A stretch of 64,000 nucleotides of DNA from the NCBI GenBank assembly GCA_964035575.1, contig OZ037850.1:702501-766500 (forward strand). Reading direction: 5' to 3'. Position 1 is the stretch's first letter, and each line of letters begins with the position of its first letter. The notes below the pieces were generated by a model. It had not been told where the DNA came from. It worked only from the letters and a program-made list of their open reading frames with translations, and made no database searches. A program made the translations under genes and the position numbers. Source of the DNA: Rhynchopus sp. YZ270_cl-10. Its lineage: Eukaryota; Euglenozoa; Diplonemea; Diplonemida; Diplonemidae. Shown in pieces: positions 1 to 10,191 of this stretch.

Positions 1-1937
1 AAAACAGGCGTTTTGGCCAAAAACCCGGTTTTTCAGGCAGGTAACCGGGTTTGAGGCTTGGGAAACGTGCCAGCGAGCTGTGAGAACCATGCATGGGCCA
101 CACACGGCACGAGTTGCAGCAGCCCACCGAAGGTGGGCTGCGTTTGGCAACCACACGATGCGGTTAACGCGTGCAACGCAACGCATGCAACGCAACGCAA
201 CCGATGTGTACGTTACGATCTGTATGTAACGAACGCAACGCGTGCAACGCAACGCAACCGATGCGTACGTTACGATCTGTATGTAACGAACGCAACGCAT
301 CCATCGTATACGAAGACCGTTGTGTGTAACGCACGTGTAGACCGTTGCTTTATCACAACCACACGAGCCAGCGAAGTGTCACAGCGGCGCAGGTGTTGCG
401 TTAACGCGATGGCGTTAAACCCGTAGCATGCTTTCGTACAGATCGCTACGTACGCATCGGTTGCGTTGCGTTCGTTGCATACGCTGCACACGAACCGTGT
501 ATCGCATATGCATAGCGTTCTGTGTATCGTATACGTAGAGCGTTACGTGCAAACCATACACATACCGTTTGACATACCAGCCAGCGAAGTGTTTTCAAGA
601 CCGTCAACTCAAATCGTGAGTATCGTCTTTCACTGAATACCGCTATGAGTTCCTGAATAACATAAGTTCCTTAACACTCTGTGTTAAGGTTTTTAAGGTT
701 GCTTTTGTGGCGTACCCTGTACCCTAACCCCCCCCGACGGGGTACCCCAAAAAATGACATTTCTCGCAGAGGCGCCAAAGTGTAAGATTTTTTCGGCATT
801 GGAAAGATTGGGCCAAAAATCCAGCCCTTACCAAATCAGATCGCTGAGAGATTTGTTTTTAATTCCTATTTTCGTGTCGCGAGTTTACGTGTAAAATGCC
901 TTAGGAACCGTGCGTTCCTTAAGGGTTCTTAAGGATTCTACAGGGAAAACAGGCGTTTTGGCCAGAAACACGGTTTTTCAGGCAGGTAACCGGGTTTGTG
1001 GCTTGGGAAACGTGTCAGCGCGGTGTTAGAACCATGCGTGGGGGTTTGTAACCACTCGTTGCGCACACATAGCTACGTGCACAGCGGTTGCGTTATGTTG
1101 CATACGTTGCGTTCGTTGTGTAGAGATCGTTACGTACAGAGCGGTTGCGTTGCGTTGGTTGTGTTCGGTTGGTAGCGTTCGTTGTGTAGAGATCGCTACG
1201 TAGAGATCGTAACGAACGGAGCGGTTGCATTGCGTTGGTTGTGTTCGGTGGTTACGTTCGTTGCGTTCTGATCGTTACATACACACCGGTTCCGTTGCGT
1301 TAGATGCGTTGTGTTCGTTGCGTACAGAGCGTAACGTGCACATCGGTTGCGTTGCGCTGGATGTGTTGCGTTTCATCCGCTACGTTGCGCTCGTTGCATA
1401 CAGATCGCAACGAAAAGAGCGGTTGCGTTGTGTTGGTTGTGTTTGTTGCCACATGTTCGTGGGAATCTGTTCGGTTCTTTTCAGATCTTTGCATACATCA
1501 ACCACGAGCAATAGGGAGTGTTAAGGATTAGCAAAACTAAATTCCTTAACACTCGGTGTTAAGGTCTTTAAGGTTGCTTCAACACCACACACCCACCCTC
1601 CCCTTAACACCCCCCCCCCGGGGTGGGTTTCGGCCATTTTTTTTGAGGTCTCTAAACGTCCAAAGAGGTCAAAAAAGTTCCTTAACACTCAGTGTTAAGG
1701 TCTTTAAGGTTCCTTAACACTCGGTGTTAAGGTCTTTAAGGTTGCTGATCACCCCACCCACCCCCTCTAAGGCACCCCCCCCGCCCCCCCCCCCCGGGGT
1801 GGGTTTCGGCCATTTTTTTTCAGGTCTCTAAACGTCCAAAGAGGTCAAAAAAGTGGATTCTTGGGAAGATAGGAGGTTTTTTTTAGGGTTTGCAAATGAG
1901 AAAGACCTCCTGAGTATTTACAACCCTCCCGCCAGGT

Positions 1938-2193
1938 ACCCGAAGGCTCCCGGCGGGAGGGTCATATTTTCGAAACCCTCCCGCCGGGTTTTTTGCTCGA
2001 GGGAGCCCTGTTGGACCACGAGGGGACCCGTGTGGGCCCGAGGGAGGCCGTGTGGGGGAACGAGGGCGAAGCCCGAGCCCCACACGGCCTCCCGAGGGCC
2101 CACACGGGTCCCCGAGGGTCCAACAGGGCTCCCGAGAGCAAAAAACCCGGCGGGAGCGGTTTCGAAAAGGACCCTCACAACGGAGAGCCTAAG
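1938..2193. repeat. GC-rich foldback, arms about 125 bp
   Basis: An imperfect palindrome is centred on GGGCGAAGCCC with the loop at 2068-2070. The arms include GGGAGCCCTGTTGGACC on the left and its complement on the right, and extend outward through CCGCCGGGTTTTTTGC to AGGCTC. The central GGGC-GAA-GCCC hairpin is the same core as in the perfect palindrome at 8246-8376. Confidence 0.8.
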
Positions 2194-2284
2194 GGGTGGC
2201 TAGGGGGGTTGTAGGACGCTTTGTTTCACGCGGGAGGGTCAAAAAAACCCTCACCGACGCTACGTAGAGTGAGAAAAACCCAAA

Positions 2285-2680
2285 AAACCTGGCGGGAGGG
2301 TCCAAAAAGCTGGCGGGAGGGTCCCCAGACCTGGCGGGAGGGTCCCCAGACCTGGCGGGAGGGTCCAAAAAGCTGGCGGGAGGGTCCACAGACCTGGCGG
2401 GAGGGTCCCCAGACCTGGCGGGAGGGTCCCCAGACCTGGCGGGAGGGTCCACAGACCTGGCGGGAGGGTCCCCAGACCTGGCGGGAGGGTCCCCAGACCT
2501 GGCGGGAGGGTCCAAAAAGCTGGCGGGAGGGTCCCCAGACCTGGCGGGAGGGTCCACAGACCTGGCGGGAGGGTCCCCAGACCTGGCGGGAGGGTCCACA
2601 GACCTGGCGGGAGGGTCCACAGACCTGGCGGGAGGGTCCAAAAGCTGGCGGGAGGGTCCGGACCCTCCCGCCAGGTTTAC
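2285..2680. repeat. 21-bp GC-rich minisatellite, about 19 copies
   Basis: The tandem unit is CCTGGCGGGAGGGTCC plus CCAGA, CACAGA or AAAAAG. Because the period is a multiple of three, both strands stay open and give long artificial frames. The unit shares CGGCGGGAGGGTC with the adjacent foldback, so it probably expanded from one arm. Confidence 0.9.
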
Positions 2681-3287
2681 CCTCCCGCCGGGTGGGTTTG
2701 ACCCTCCCGGCGGGCGTGTAAAGTAGCTGGCGGGAGGGTCTTTTTGACCCTCCCTAGGGAAACAAAAACCCTGACAGACCCTGAAACCAGGGTGTCGCGA
2801 GTACCCCTTTTTTACACGTGTTTCTTAAGGGTTCTGCAGGATTCTGCAGGGAAAACAGGCGTTTTGGCCAAAAACCCGGTTTTTCAGGCAGGTAACCGGG
2901 TTTCCGGATTGGGAAACGTGCCAGCGAGCTGTGAGAACCATGCACGAGCCACACACGGGTGCGTTTGGTAGCCACACGGCACGAGTTGCAGCAGCCCACC
3001 GAAGGTGGGCTGCGTTTGGCAACCACACGATGCGGTTAACGCGTGCAACGCAACGCATGCAACCGATGCATACGAAACGATCTGAAAACAACGAACGCAA
3101 CGCAACCGATGCGCACGTAGCGATCTGTATGCAACGAACGCAACGCATCCAACCCAACGCAACCGATGCGTACGTAACACTCGGAACGCAACGTTACGAA
3201 CGCAACGAGTGGTTCCAAAAGCCAGCCTGGCTGCGGTGGGGTGCTCAGACTCGCGCCAGTTGCGTGGCTAAACCAGTCTGTGTGGGT

Positions 3288-3635
3288 TTCTGTGTGGTTT
3301 TTACCCACCAACGCCTTTACCGTTTTTTTGGTGTACAAACATGGGTTGCGTGGCACTGCAAAGGGCACGTGTGCACGACTGTGTATGACCCATATGTGGT
3401 CAAAACACTCCCTGGATGCGTTTCGCACACCGCATGCACGCGTATGCCTCCTAAAAACCGGTTTCTGTGTGGTTTTTGACCACAAACGCCTTTGCCGTTT
3501 TTACGTGTAAAAACGTGGTACTGCAAAGGCACGTGTGCACCTCTGTATATGACCCAAAAATGGTCAAAACACCCCCTAGATGCGTTTCGCACGCCGCATG
3601 CACGCGTATGGGCCCTAAAAACCGGTTTCTGGCCC
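3288..3635. repeat. Two-copy tandem repeat of about 175 bp
   Basis: Two direct copies of about 175 bp each contain GGTTTCTGTGTGGTTTTT or a close variant, a GTGTGCAC segment, GATGCGTTTCGCAC and CGCATGCACGCGTATG, with moderate divergence. No coding signal was seen. Confidence 0.75.
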
Positions 3636-5039
3636 AAAAACCCGCCTAAACAGGTGCTTTTTTTTTTACACGTTTTTACAGCAAAAAAGTTCCTTAACAC
3701 TCAGTGTTAAGGTCTTTAAGGTTCCTTAACACTCGGTGTTAAGGTCTTTAAGGTTGCTGATCACCCCACCCACCCACCCCCTCTAAGGCACCCCCCCCGC
3801 CCCCCCCCCGGGGTGGGTTTCGGCCATTTTTTTTCAGGTCTCTAAACGTCCAAAGAGGTCAAAAAAGTGGATTCTTGGGAAGATAGGAGGTTTTTTTTAG
3901 GGTTTGCAAATGAGAAAGACCTCCAAACCCTGACAGACCCTGAAACCAGGGTGTCGCGAGTACCCCTTTTTTACACGTGTTTCTTAAGGGTTCTGCAGGA
4001 TTCTGCAGGGAAAACAGGCGTTTTGGCCAAAAACCCGGTTTTTCAGGCAGGTGACCGGGTTTCCGGCTTGGGAAACGTGCCAGCGAGCTGTGAGAACCAT
4101 GCGTGGGGGTTTGTAACCACTCGTTGCGTTGGTTGCGTTGCCTTCGTTGCGTACACATCGCTACGTACACACCGGTTACGTTGTGTTGCATGCGTTGCGT
4201 TCGTTACGTACAGAGCGCAACGAACAGAACGGTTGCGTTGCGTTGGTTGTGTTCGGTTGGTTACGTTCGATGCGTTGCGTTGCGTCGGTTGCATTCGTTC
4301 ACATCGTTCCGATCTGAACAGAACGATGTGAACGAAAGAAACGTATCGCATCGGTTGTGTTGGTTGGTTTGTGTGCGTTGCAAACCTTTCATACATCAAC
4401 CACACCAGCCAGTGAGTGTTAAGGATTGCCAAAAAAAACTAAATGGATTCTTGGGAAGATAGGAGGTTTCTGTGAGGGTTTGCAAATGAGAAAGACCTCC
4501 AAACCCTGACAGACCCTGAAACCAGGGTGTCGCGAGTACCCCTTTTTTACACGTGTTTCTTAAGGGTTCTACAGGGTTCTACAGGCAAAACAGGCGTTTT
4601 GGCCAAAAACCCGGTTTTTCAGGCAGGTAACCGGGTTTGAGGCTTGGGAAACGTGCCAGAGCGGTGTGAGAACCATGCGTGGGGGTTTGTAACCACTCGT
4701 TGCGTTGGTTGCGTTGCCTTCGCTACGTTGCGTTCGTTACGTACACACCGGTTACGTTGTGTTGCATGCGTTGCGTTCGTTGTGTAGAGATCGTTATATA
4801 CAGAGTGCAACGAACAGAGCGGTTGCGTTGCGTTGGTTGTGTTCGGTTGGTTACGTTCGTTGCGTTCCGATCGTTTCGTACACATCGGTTGCGTTGCGTT
4901 GCATGCGTTGCGTTCGTTGCATACAGATCGTTACGTACTCATCGCTTGCATTGCGTTGGATGCGTTGCGTTGGATGCGTTGCGTTGCATGCGTTGCGTTG
5001 CATGCGTTGCGTTGCGTTCGTTGCGTTGCGTTCGTTACA

Positions 5040-5278
5040 TACAGATCGTAACGTACACCATGGCTCGGAGCGTGGCTGCCACGTGTGGCGGTGACGTCGA
5101 GGTGTGGCAGGGGCGTGGCGGTCGCGTGGCAGCCACGCTTGCCACGCTTTCTCCTGGTCAACGTGGCGGTACCCCTGCCACACCGTGGCGGTCGTGGCAG
5201 CCACGACCGCCACGGTGTGGCAGACGTGGCTGCCACACCTGCCACGTCTGCCACATGTGGGAGCGGCGATTTCTGTGC
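5040..5278. repeat. TGGCAGCCACG-rich hairpin cluster with a perfect 49-bp palindrome
   Basis: The segment is built from GTGGC/GCCAC modules. Within it 5175-5197 and 5201-5223 are perfect 23-bp inverted arms around a CAG loop. The same GTGGCAGCCACG vocabulary recurs in every unit of the 218-bp array at 8.3-9.5 kb, so the two are related. It was probably a foldback carried by the local repeat family. Confidence 0.85.
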
Positions 5279-5508
5279 TAACTGAACTCTGAAAAATTTT
5301 TTTGTGAGCACCCTATTTTGACGATTTGAGCTCATTAAAAGCAAAATCGGGCACTTTTGAGCATCTGTGGTCATCTAAAACGCGGTTTTGAGTTTCCGCC
5401 CTTAACTGGTACCTCAGAAAGTAGTTGTCGAAAAAAAAATTTTTCGAAAAAAAAAAATTTTATATCACATGTGAAAATGACTTTTTGCTGGGATCCTTCA
5501 CAAACGGG

Positions 5509-5538
5509 GCGTGAAATAAAGTGAGCTTTTTTTCACGC
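5509..5538 (+). other. Lox-like 30-bp palindrome, left candidate recombination site
   Basis: Inverted arms GCGTGAAATAAAG and CTTTTTTTCACGC surround the centre TGAG. Two more half-sites, GGCGTGAAAAAAAGTTTCACT, follow in tandem before the recombinase start. Tyrosine recombinases act on paired inverted arms around a short spacer, so this is a candidate core site, inferred from shape and position. Confidence 0.5.
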
Positions 5539-5646
5539 TTGCTCTTAGTAATTTCGCTGGAGGCGTGAAAAAAAGTTTCACTGGCGTGAAAAAAAGTTTC
5601 ACTGTTTTCTGTCAGTCACAAAACCACACACTCCACCCTACAAATC

Positions 5647-6663
5647 ATGCCAAGGACCAAGAAGAAGGAGGCTATGGAGGATCTGTATGAGACCGAGCTT
5701 CTGGCAGGGTTGAAGTCAAGCACTGCATACAAAACGGAGTGGAATAAGTTTTTACAACACAATAAAATCACGGGGCGGAAGCAGCCAAGAGAAGAACATG
5801 TGGTCTCTTACTTGACACACCTGCGCGAAGAACGCAGCTACAAAGCCAGCTCATTATGGTCGTGCTACTCTAAGCTCAACTTTATGTTCAAGACGGAGTT
5901 CGACTTTTCACTAAAGGAGTACCACCGCATCGGGCTGTTGCTGAAGACCTGGGGAAGTGACGAATCGACGAAGAAGAGCAAGACGTTTTCGAAGGGAGAA
6001 GTGGAGATGTTTCTCAAGATGAGCGAGTTGAGCGACTGCTACTGGTGTGTCCGCAAGGCTTACGTCGCGGTGTGTTTTCTGTCGGGAATGAGATGCACAG
6101 AAGCACTGATGCTTGAGATGACAAATTATCAGGAATCACCAGTGGGATACCTCTTCACGTACCAGCACTGTGCTAAGGTGAAAAAGGCCGACATGGAGCG
6201 TGGGAGGTTTGTGGTACCAAGAGACAGCATCTACTTTTGTGTGGTGGAGGAGTACCTGAACCGGCGCTCACCAGTTTCACAGGAGGGTCGCTTCTTCATC
6301 ACTGGAACTAAGACGACAGCTGACAGAACTACTACTGGGACCTTTCGTGTGCAACCTCTTGGCATCAACAAAATGTACGGCATACCTGCAGAAGTCGCGA
6401 GGGTGCTTGCGCTGGACGGTTCGTACACTGGGCACAGCTTCCGCAGGTCTTCTGCGACTCAAGCCGCTGAGGCAGGAGCATCTATTGTACAGATGCAACG
6501 CCACTATGGGTGGGTCAGTCAGGCAATGCCACAAAGGTACACCGAAGTCACACAGGCCGGTCAAGTTGCGATGTCACAGCTGTTGACACAGAACAACAGT
6601 CCCCCAACTCAGACGCCACAAGAAGTCAAGATTAACATCAATGTGCAACAGAACAAACCATGA
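5647..6663 (+). CDS. Tyrosine recombinase/integrase
   Basis: This 338-residue protein would cut and rejoin DNA through a covalent phosphotyrosine link. Residues about 10-105 look like the helical SAM-like core-binding domain. Residues about 115-310 are the catalytic domain, with Arg I at R149 (SGMRCTEAL), the box H263-x-x-R266 (GHSFRR), W289 or H286 in RHYGW, and the nucleophile Y298 (QRYTE). All key residues are present, so it may be active. The start at 5647 follows CTACAAATC and gives a basic N-terminus (MPRTKKKEA). The C-terminal 30 residues are Gln/Pro-rich. No GCR1-type DNA-binding domain, as in some fungal Cryptons, is visible. No introns are needed, unlike many host genes here. Family assignment is from motifs; naming it Crypton is inference. 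Confidence 0.85.
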   Translation: MPRTKKKEAMEDLYETELLAGLKSSTAYKTEWNKFLQHNKITGRKQPREEHVVSYLTHLREERSYKASSLWSCYSKLNFMFKTEFDFSLKEYHRIGLLLKTWGSDESTKKSKTFSKGEVEMFLKMSELSDCYWCVRKAYVAVCFLSGMRCTEALMLEMTNYQESPVGYLFTYQHCAKVKKADMERGRFVVPRDSIYFCVVEEYLNRRSPVSQEGRFFITGTKTTADRTTTGTFRVQPLGINKMYGIPAEVARVLALDGSYTGHSFRRSSATQAAEAGASIVQMQRHYGWVSQAMPQRYTEVTQAGQVAMSQLLTQNNSPPTQTPQEVKININVQQNKP

Positions 6664-7073
6664 TCATGAGTGCAAAAAAAAAACCCCCCTTCTGTGATGC
6701 TCTATACACCTGCCCCCCCCCTACAGGCGAGATGAGTGGTGACATCTTGTAATTAGTACCAGTCATAGGAGGCATATATCAAAAAAAGTAACCCCTTCCC
6801 TGCTTTTGATTGATGTTCACATGTTCCCCTACTCTCATTCACACTCTCACTTACAGGTACCCACATTTTGTTCATAAAATCACTCTATTTTACGTCTCGT
6901 TTGTGAAGGATCCCAGCAAAAATATCATTTTCACTTGTAAAACAAAACTACGTATTAGTTTGAAATAAAGTGCGTTTTTTCACTTCCACGTATTTTGTCT
7001 CACTCGTGCTCTATTATTGCCCTCGCCTGCGGCTCGGGCAATAAACTCTCACTCGTGAGCCAAAATTACGTGG

Positions 7074-7103
7074 GCGTGAAAAAAAGTGCACTTTATTTCA
7101 CGC
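7074..7103 (-). other. Lox-like 30-bp palindrome, right candidate recombination site
   Basis: Arms GCGTGAAAAAAAG and CTTTATTTCACGC surround the centre TGCA. Its reverse complement matches the left site at 28 of 30 positions, differing only in the centre. A third degenerate site, GAAATAAAGTGCGTTTTTTCAC, lies near 6962-6983. Confidence 0.5.
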
Positions 7104-7339
7104 TAATAATTAGTTATTTTTTTTCGCAAAGGGAAATCTCAGGCTACCCCTGATAGTGGATCCTTGGGTGTCCAAAAGTGCAAAAAAAACGCAAAATTTT
7201 GATGTTTTGACCACCTGTGGGCACCTAAAACGCACTTCTCTGCCCAAAAAACGGACCCCGATTTTTTCCTGAGCGTTTTTATGACTGTGAAATTTTTGAA
7301 ATTTTTGTCTCGAAAATTTCAATTTTCGCAAAGGCAAAA

Positions 7340-7717
7340 TTGAGTTATTTTGATGATTTTTTGCAGAAAAATGCAGGGAAATTGCTTAAAAAGGCTCAAA
7401 AGTTGAAAATTCTGGCTTTATTTGAAAGATTGGGCCAGAACTAGGAAAAAAGGGCCAAAAAAAAAAATAAGGATCGTAAGGGAAAACCGAATTTCGCAAT
7501 TTTCAAATTTTTCAATTTTTTTGTCTTTGCGAAAATTTCGCTTTTTCTAAGGTAAAATTGCGTTTTTTTGATTATTCCCTGCAGAGATACGCAGGGAAAT
7601 TGCTTAAAAAGGCTCAAAAGTCGAAAATTCTGGCTTTATTTGAGAGATTGGTCCAGAACTAGGAAAAAAGGGCCAAAAAAAAAAAAATAAGGATCGTAAG
7701 GGAAAATCGAATTCCGC
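7340..7717. repeat. Two tandem copies of a 217-bp AT-rich repeat
   Basis: The segments at about 7340-7496 and 7556-7717 share GGGAAATTGCTTAAAAAGG, CTGGCTTTATTTGA, CCAGAACTAGGAAAAAAGGG and ATAAGGATCGTAAGGG. They differ by scattered changes. No gene was seen between 7104 and 7720. A diverged relative (GGAAAGATTGGGCCA) occurs near 805. Confidence 0.8.
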
Positions 7718-7722
7718 GATTA

Positions 7723-8035
7723 ATGAAGTCCGTCGTAACCGAGGTTTTATCATTCAGAATGAAGTCCGTCGTAATCGAGGTTTCATCCTTCAAAATGAAG
7801 TCCGTCGTAACCGATGTTTTATCATTCAGAATGAAGTCCGTCGTAACCGAGGTTTTATCATTCAGAATGAAGCCCGTCGTAATAGAGGTTTCATTGTTCA
7901 TAATGAAGTCCGTCGTAATCGAGTCCTTATTTTTCAAGAATGAAGTTCGTTGTATTCGCTACTCCTCTTTGAAAAATAAAGTCTGTCGTATTCTTTATTA
8001 TATTTTTCATTTATTTCTTCAGAAATGAAGTCCTT
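7723..8035. repeat. 36-bp minisatellite decaying rightward
   Basis: About six good copies of a 36-bp unit (ATGAAGTCCGTCGTAACC then GAGGTTTTATCATTCAGA) are followed by increasingly diverged copies up to about 8035. The period is a multiple of three, which explains open frames on both strands. The following 8036-8245 bases are AT- and pyrimidine-rich with no gene. Confidence 0.85.
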
Positions 8036-8245
8036 CGTAGCCCACACGATCACTACAGACAATATGTGAGTATACAAAACAAAGATTATTTTTGAACTTT
8101 TCATTTCATACATCAACCCCTGTTCTCCTCCCTAAACCCTACCCATTTTTTTACACTACACCACAGAAACCACACTAAATACTTCCTACTCTCTCTTTTG
8201 ACAGTGGCAGGATTTCAGAAGTCCTCCACTCCTCGCAAAAGAATG

Positions 8246-8376
8246 GACACTTTTGGTACCAACTTTTCCTTAGGGATTTTAACTTTTGTGGCGCTTCGCG
8301 CCGAAGGGCGAAGCCCTTCGGCGCGAAGCGCCACAAAAGTTAAAATCCCTAAGGAAAAGTTGGTACCAAAAGTGTC
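8246..8376. repeat. Perfect 131-bp palindrome (64-bp arms, 3-base loop)
   Basis: Bases 8246-8309 are the exact reverse complement of 8313-8376, with only GAA (8310-8312) between them. The inner core is CGAAGGGC-GAA-GCCCTTCG. The right arm is the start of the first unit of the following 218-bp array, so the left arm is an inverted copy of that unit start. Perfect long palindromes are unstable in many cells, so this one is recent, protected, or partly an assembly product. Confidence 0.95.
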
Positions 8377-9547
8377 TCAAAATGGACATCTATTTTTTGG
8401 CTTTTTGACCACCTGTGTGGCTGCCACGTGGCAGCCACGTGGCAGCCACGCTGCCACGTGTGGCTGCCACACTCCTAGCCATGACCTCTACGTTAGTAGA
8501 TTTCCAGGTTGACCGTAGAGCAACCAAACTTTTTTGCTTTTTTTGCTAACACAAAAGTTAAAATCCCTAAGGAAAAGTTGGTACCAAAAGTGTCTCAAAA
8601 TGGACATCTATTTTTTGGCTTTTTGACCACCTGTGTGGCAGCCACGTGGCAGCCACGCTGCCACGTGTGGCTGCCACACTCCTAGCCATGACCTCTACGT
8701 TAGTAGATTTCCAGGTTGACCGTAGAGCAACCAAACTTTTTTGCTTTTTTTGCTAACACAAAAGTTAAAATCCCTAAGGAAAAGTTGGTACCAAAAGTGT
8801 CTCAAAATGGACATCTATTTTTTGGCTTTTTGACCACCTGTGTGGCAGCCACGTGGCAGCCACGCTGCCACGTGTGGCTGCCACACTCCTAGCCATGACC
8901 TCTACGTTAGTAGATTTCCAGGTTGACCGTAGAGCAACCAAACTTTTTTGCTTTTTTTGCTAACACAAAAGTTAAAATCCCTAAGGAAAAGTTGGTACCA
9001 AAAGTGTCTCAAAATGGACATCTATTTTTTGGCTTTTTGACCACCTGTGTGGCTGCCACGTGGCAGCCACGTGGCAGCCACGCTGCCACGTGTGGCTGCC
9101 ACACTCCTAGCCATGACCTCTACGTTAGTAGATTTCCAGGTTGACCGTAGAGCAACCAAACTTTTTTGCTTTTTTTGCTAACACAAAAGTTAAAATCCCT
9201 AAGGAAAAGTTGGTACCAAAAGTGTCTCAAAATGGACATCTATTTTTTGGCTTTTTGACCACCTGTGTGGCTGCCACGTGGCAGCCACGTGGCAGCCACG
9301 CTGCCACGTGTGGCTGCCACACTCCTAGCCATGACCTCTACGTTAGTAGATTTCCAGGTTGACCGTAGAGCAACCAAACTTTTTTGCTTTTTTTGCTAAC
9401 ACAAAAGTTAAAATCCCTAAGGAAAAGTTGGTACCAAAAGTGTCTCAAAATGGACATCTATTTTTTGGCTTTTTGACCACCTGTGTGGCTGCCACGTGGC
9501 AGCCACGTGGCAGCCACGCTGCCACGTGTGGCTGCCACACTCCTAGC
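8329..9547 (+). repeat. 218-bp tandem array, six units
   Basis: Units start near 8334, 8552, 8758, 8964, 9182 and 9400. Each has AAAATCCCTAAGGAAAAG, TTGGTACCAAAAGTGTC, a cluster of GTGGCAGCCACG palindromes, CATGACCTCTACGTTAG and a T-rich end. Two units lack 12 bp in the GCCACG cluster. The last unit switches at CTCCTAGCCATG into GTTGC satellite. Units are nearly identical, which points to recent amplification. The 73-residue frames repeated here are not genes. Confidence 0.95.
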
Positions 9548-10191
9548 CATGCGTACACATCGGTTGCGTTGCGTTCGTTGCATACAGATCGTAACGTATG
9601 CATCGGTTACGTTGTGTGGCATGCGTTGCGTTCGTTGCAGACAGATCGTAACGTACGCATCGGTTGCGTTGCGTTGGATGCGTTGCGTTGGATGCGTTGC
9701 GTTGGATGCGTTGCATGCGTTGCGTTGCGTTCGTTGCGTTGCGTTCGTTACATACAGATCGTAACGTACACATCGGTTGCGTTGCGTTCGTTGCATACAG
9801 ATCGTAACGTACACATCGCTTGCATTGCGTTGGATGCGTTGCGTTGGATGCGTTGCGTTGCATGCGTTGCGTTGCGTTCGTTGCGTTGCGTTCGTTACAT
9901 ACAGATCGTAACGTACACATCGGTTGCGTTGCGTTCGTTGCATACAGATCGTAACGTATGCATCGGTTACGTTGTGTGGCATGCGTTGCGTTCGTTGCAG
10001 ACAGATCGCTACGTGCACATCGGTTGCGTTGCGTTCGTTGCATACAGATCGTAACGTACGCATCGGTTGCGTTGCGTTGCATGCTTTGGTTGCATACGGA
10101 TCGTAACGTATAGAGCGGATCCGTTTCGTTGTGTTCGGTTGCGTTTATCAACCACACCAGCCAGGAGTGTTAAGGATTGCCAAAAAAAACT
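9548..10191 (+). repeat. GTTGC-rich satellite ending in the composite-repeat 3' end
   Basis: Satellite units contain CATCGGTTGCGTTGCGTTCG, CATACAGATCGTAACGTA and GGATGCGTTGC. The array ends with ATCAACCACACCAGCCAGG, AGTGTTAAGGATTGCC, an A run and ACT at 10191. The Polinton-like sequence starts immediately after, so this is a composite-repeat end that has landed in or next to the fibre-like gene. Confidence 0.85.

Larger units (their letters stand above)
1680..3925. repeat. Near-identical 235-bp duplicated block (1680-1915 and 3689-3925)
   Basis: Two blocks about 2 kb apart are nearly identical. Each starts with two tandem copies of the CCTTAACACT...GTGTTAAGG motif, followed by a C-rich tract, GGGGTGGGTTTCGGCC, and a segment ending with GGGAAGATAGGAGG and GAGAAAGACCTCC. 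The same block lies inverted at about 11640-11841. High identity suggests recent duplication or continuing homogenisation. Confidence 0.85.
1..5060. repeat. Composite subtelomere-like repeat region
   Basis: No gene is supported here. The tract consists of shuffled copies of one composite repeat. Recurring parts are: a terminal motif CCTTAACACTCGGTGTTAAGG followed by TCTTTAAGG (667, 1544, 1680, 1712, 3690, 3722); a C-rich then GGGGTGGG segment; a block containing AAAACAGGCGTTTTGGCC and CCCGGTTTTTCAGGCAGG (start of window, 946, 2853, 4011, 4587); GTTGC-rich satellite of roughly 50-60 bp period in either orientation (about 160-560, 1060-1440, 3035-3215, 4110-4390, 4690-5060); and a 3' end AGTGTTAAGGATT followed by CTAA (about 1516-1540, 4412-4440). 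The small open frames are repeat translations. Nested insertion of a non-autonomous element is the simplest reading. Confidence 0.85.
5466..7103 (+). mobile_element. Tyrosine-recombinase DNA element (Crypton-like) with inverted repeats
   Basis: One intact tyrosine recombinase gene is flanked by inverted repeats. On the left, 5471-5506 reads GTGAAAATGAC...TTTTTGCTGGGATCCTTC and then ACAAACG; on the right, 6898-6934 is its reverse complement with few changes. Two 30-bp palindromes, 5509-5538 and 7074-7103, are reverse complements of each other except in their central bases. Known Cryptons carry a tyrosine recombinase but generally lack terminal inverted repeats, so this arrangement is unusual. 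The exact ends are not proven: on the left the palindrome lies inside the 36-bp repeat, on the right outside it. The 3' side of the gene (6664-6880) shows no second gene. Confidence 0.65.

Noticed and set aside
2189-2721. Open frames repeating a seven-residue motif on both strands
   Set aside because: Product of the 21-bp minisatellite, a multiple of three; no start context or domain.
7659-8028. Open frames with a 12-residue repeat
   Set aside because: Translation of the 36-bp minisatellite; open on both strands and decaying rightward.
8130-8141. Telomere-like CCCTAAACCCTA
   Set aside because: Only two units, which easily occurs by chance in pyrimidine-rich sequence; not evidence of an interstitial telomere.
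8198-9547. Repeated 73-residue open frames
   Set aside because: Same frame recurring in each 218-bp unit, containing palindromic non-coding sequence; not a gene family.
8329-9547. CRISPR-like regular repeats
   Set aside because: Units are entire 218-bp tandem copies without variable spacers, and the genome is eukaryotic.
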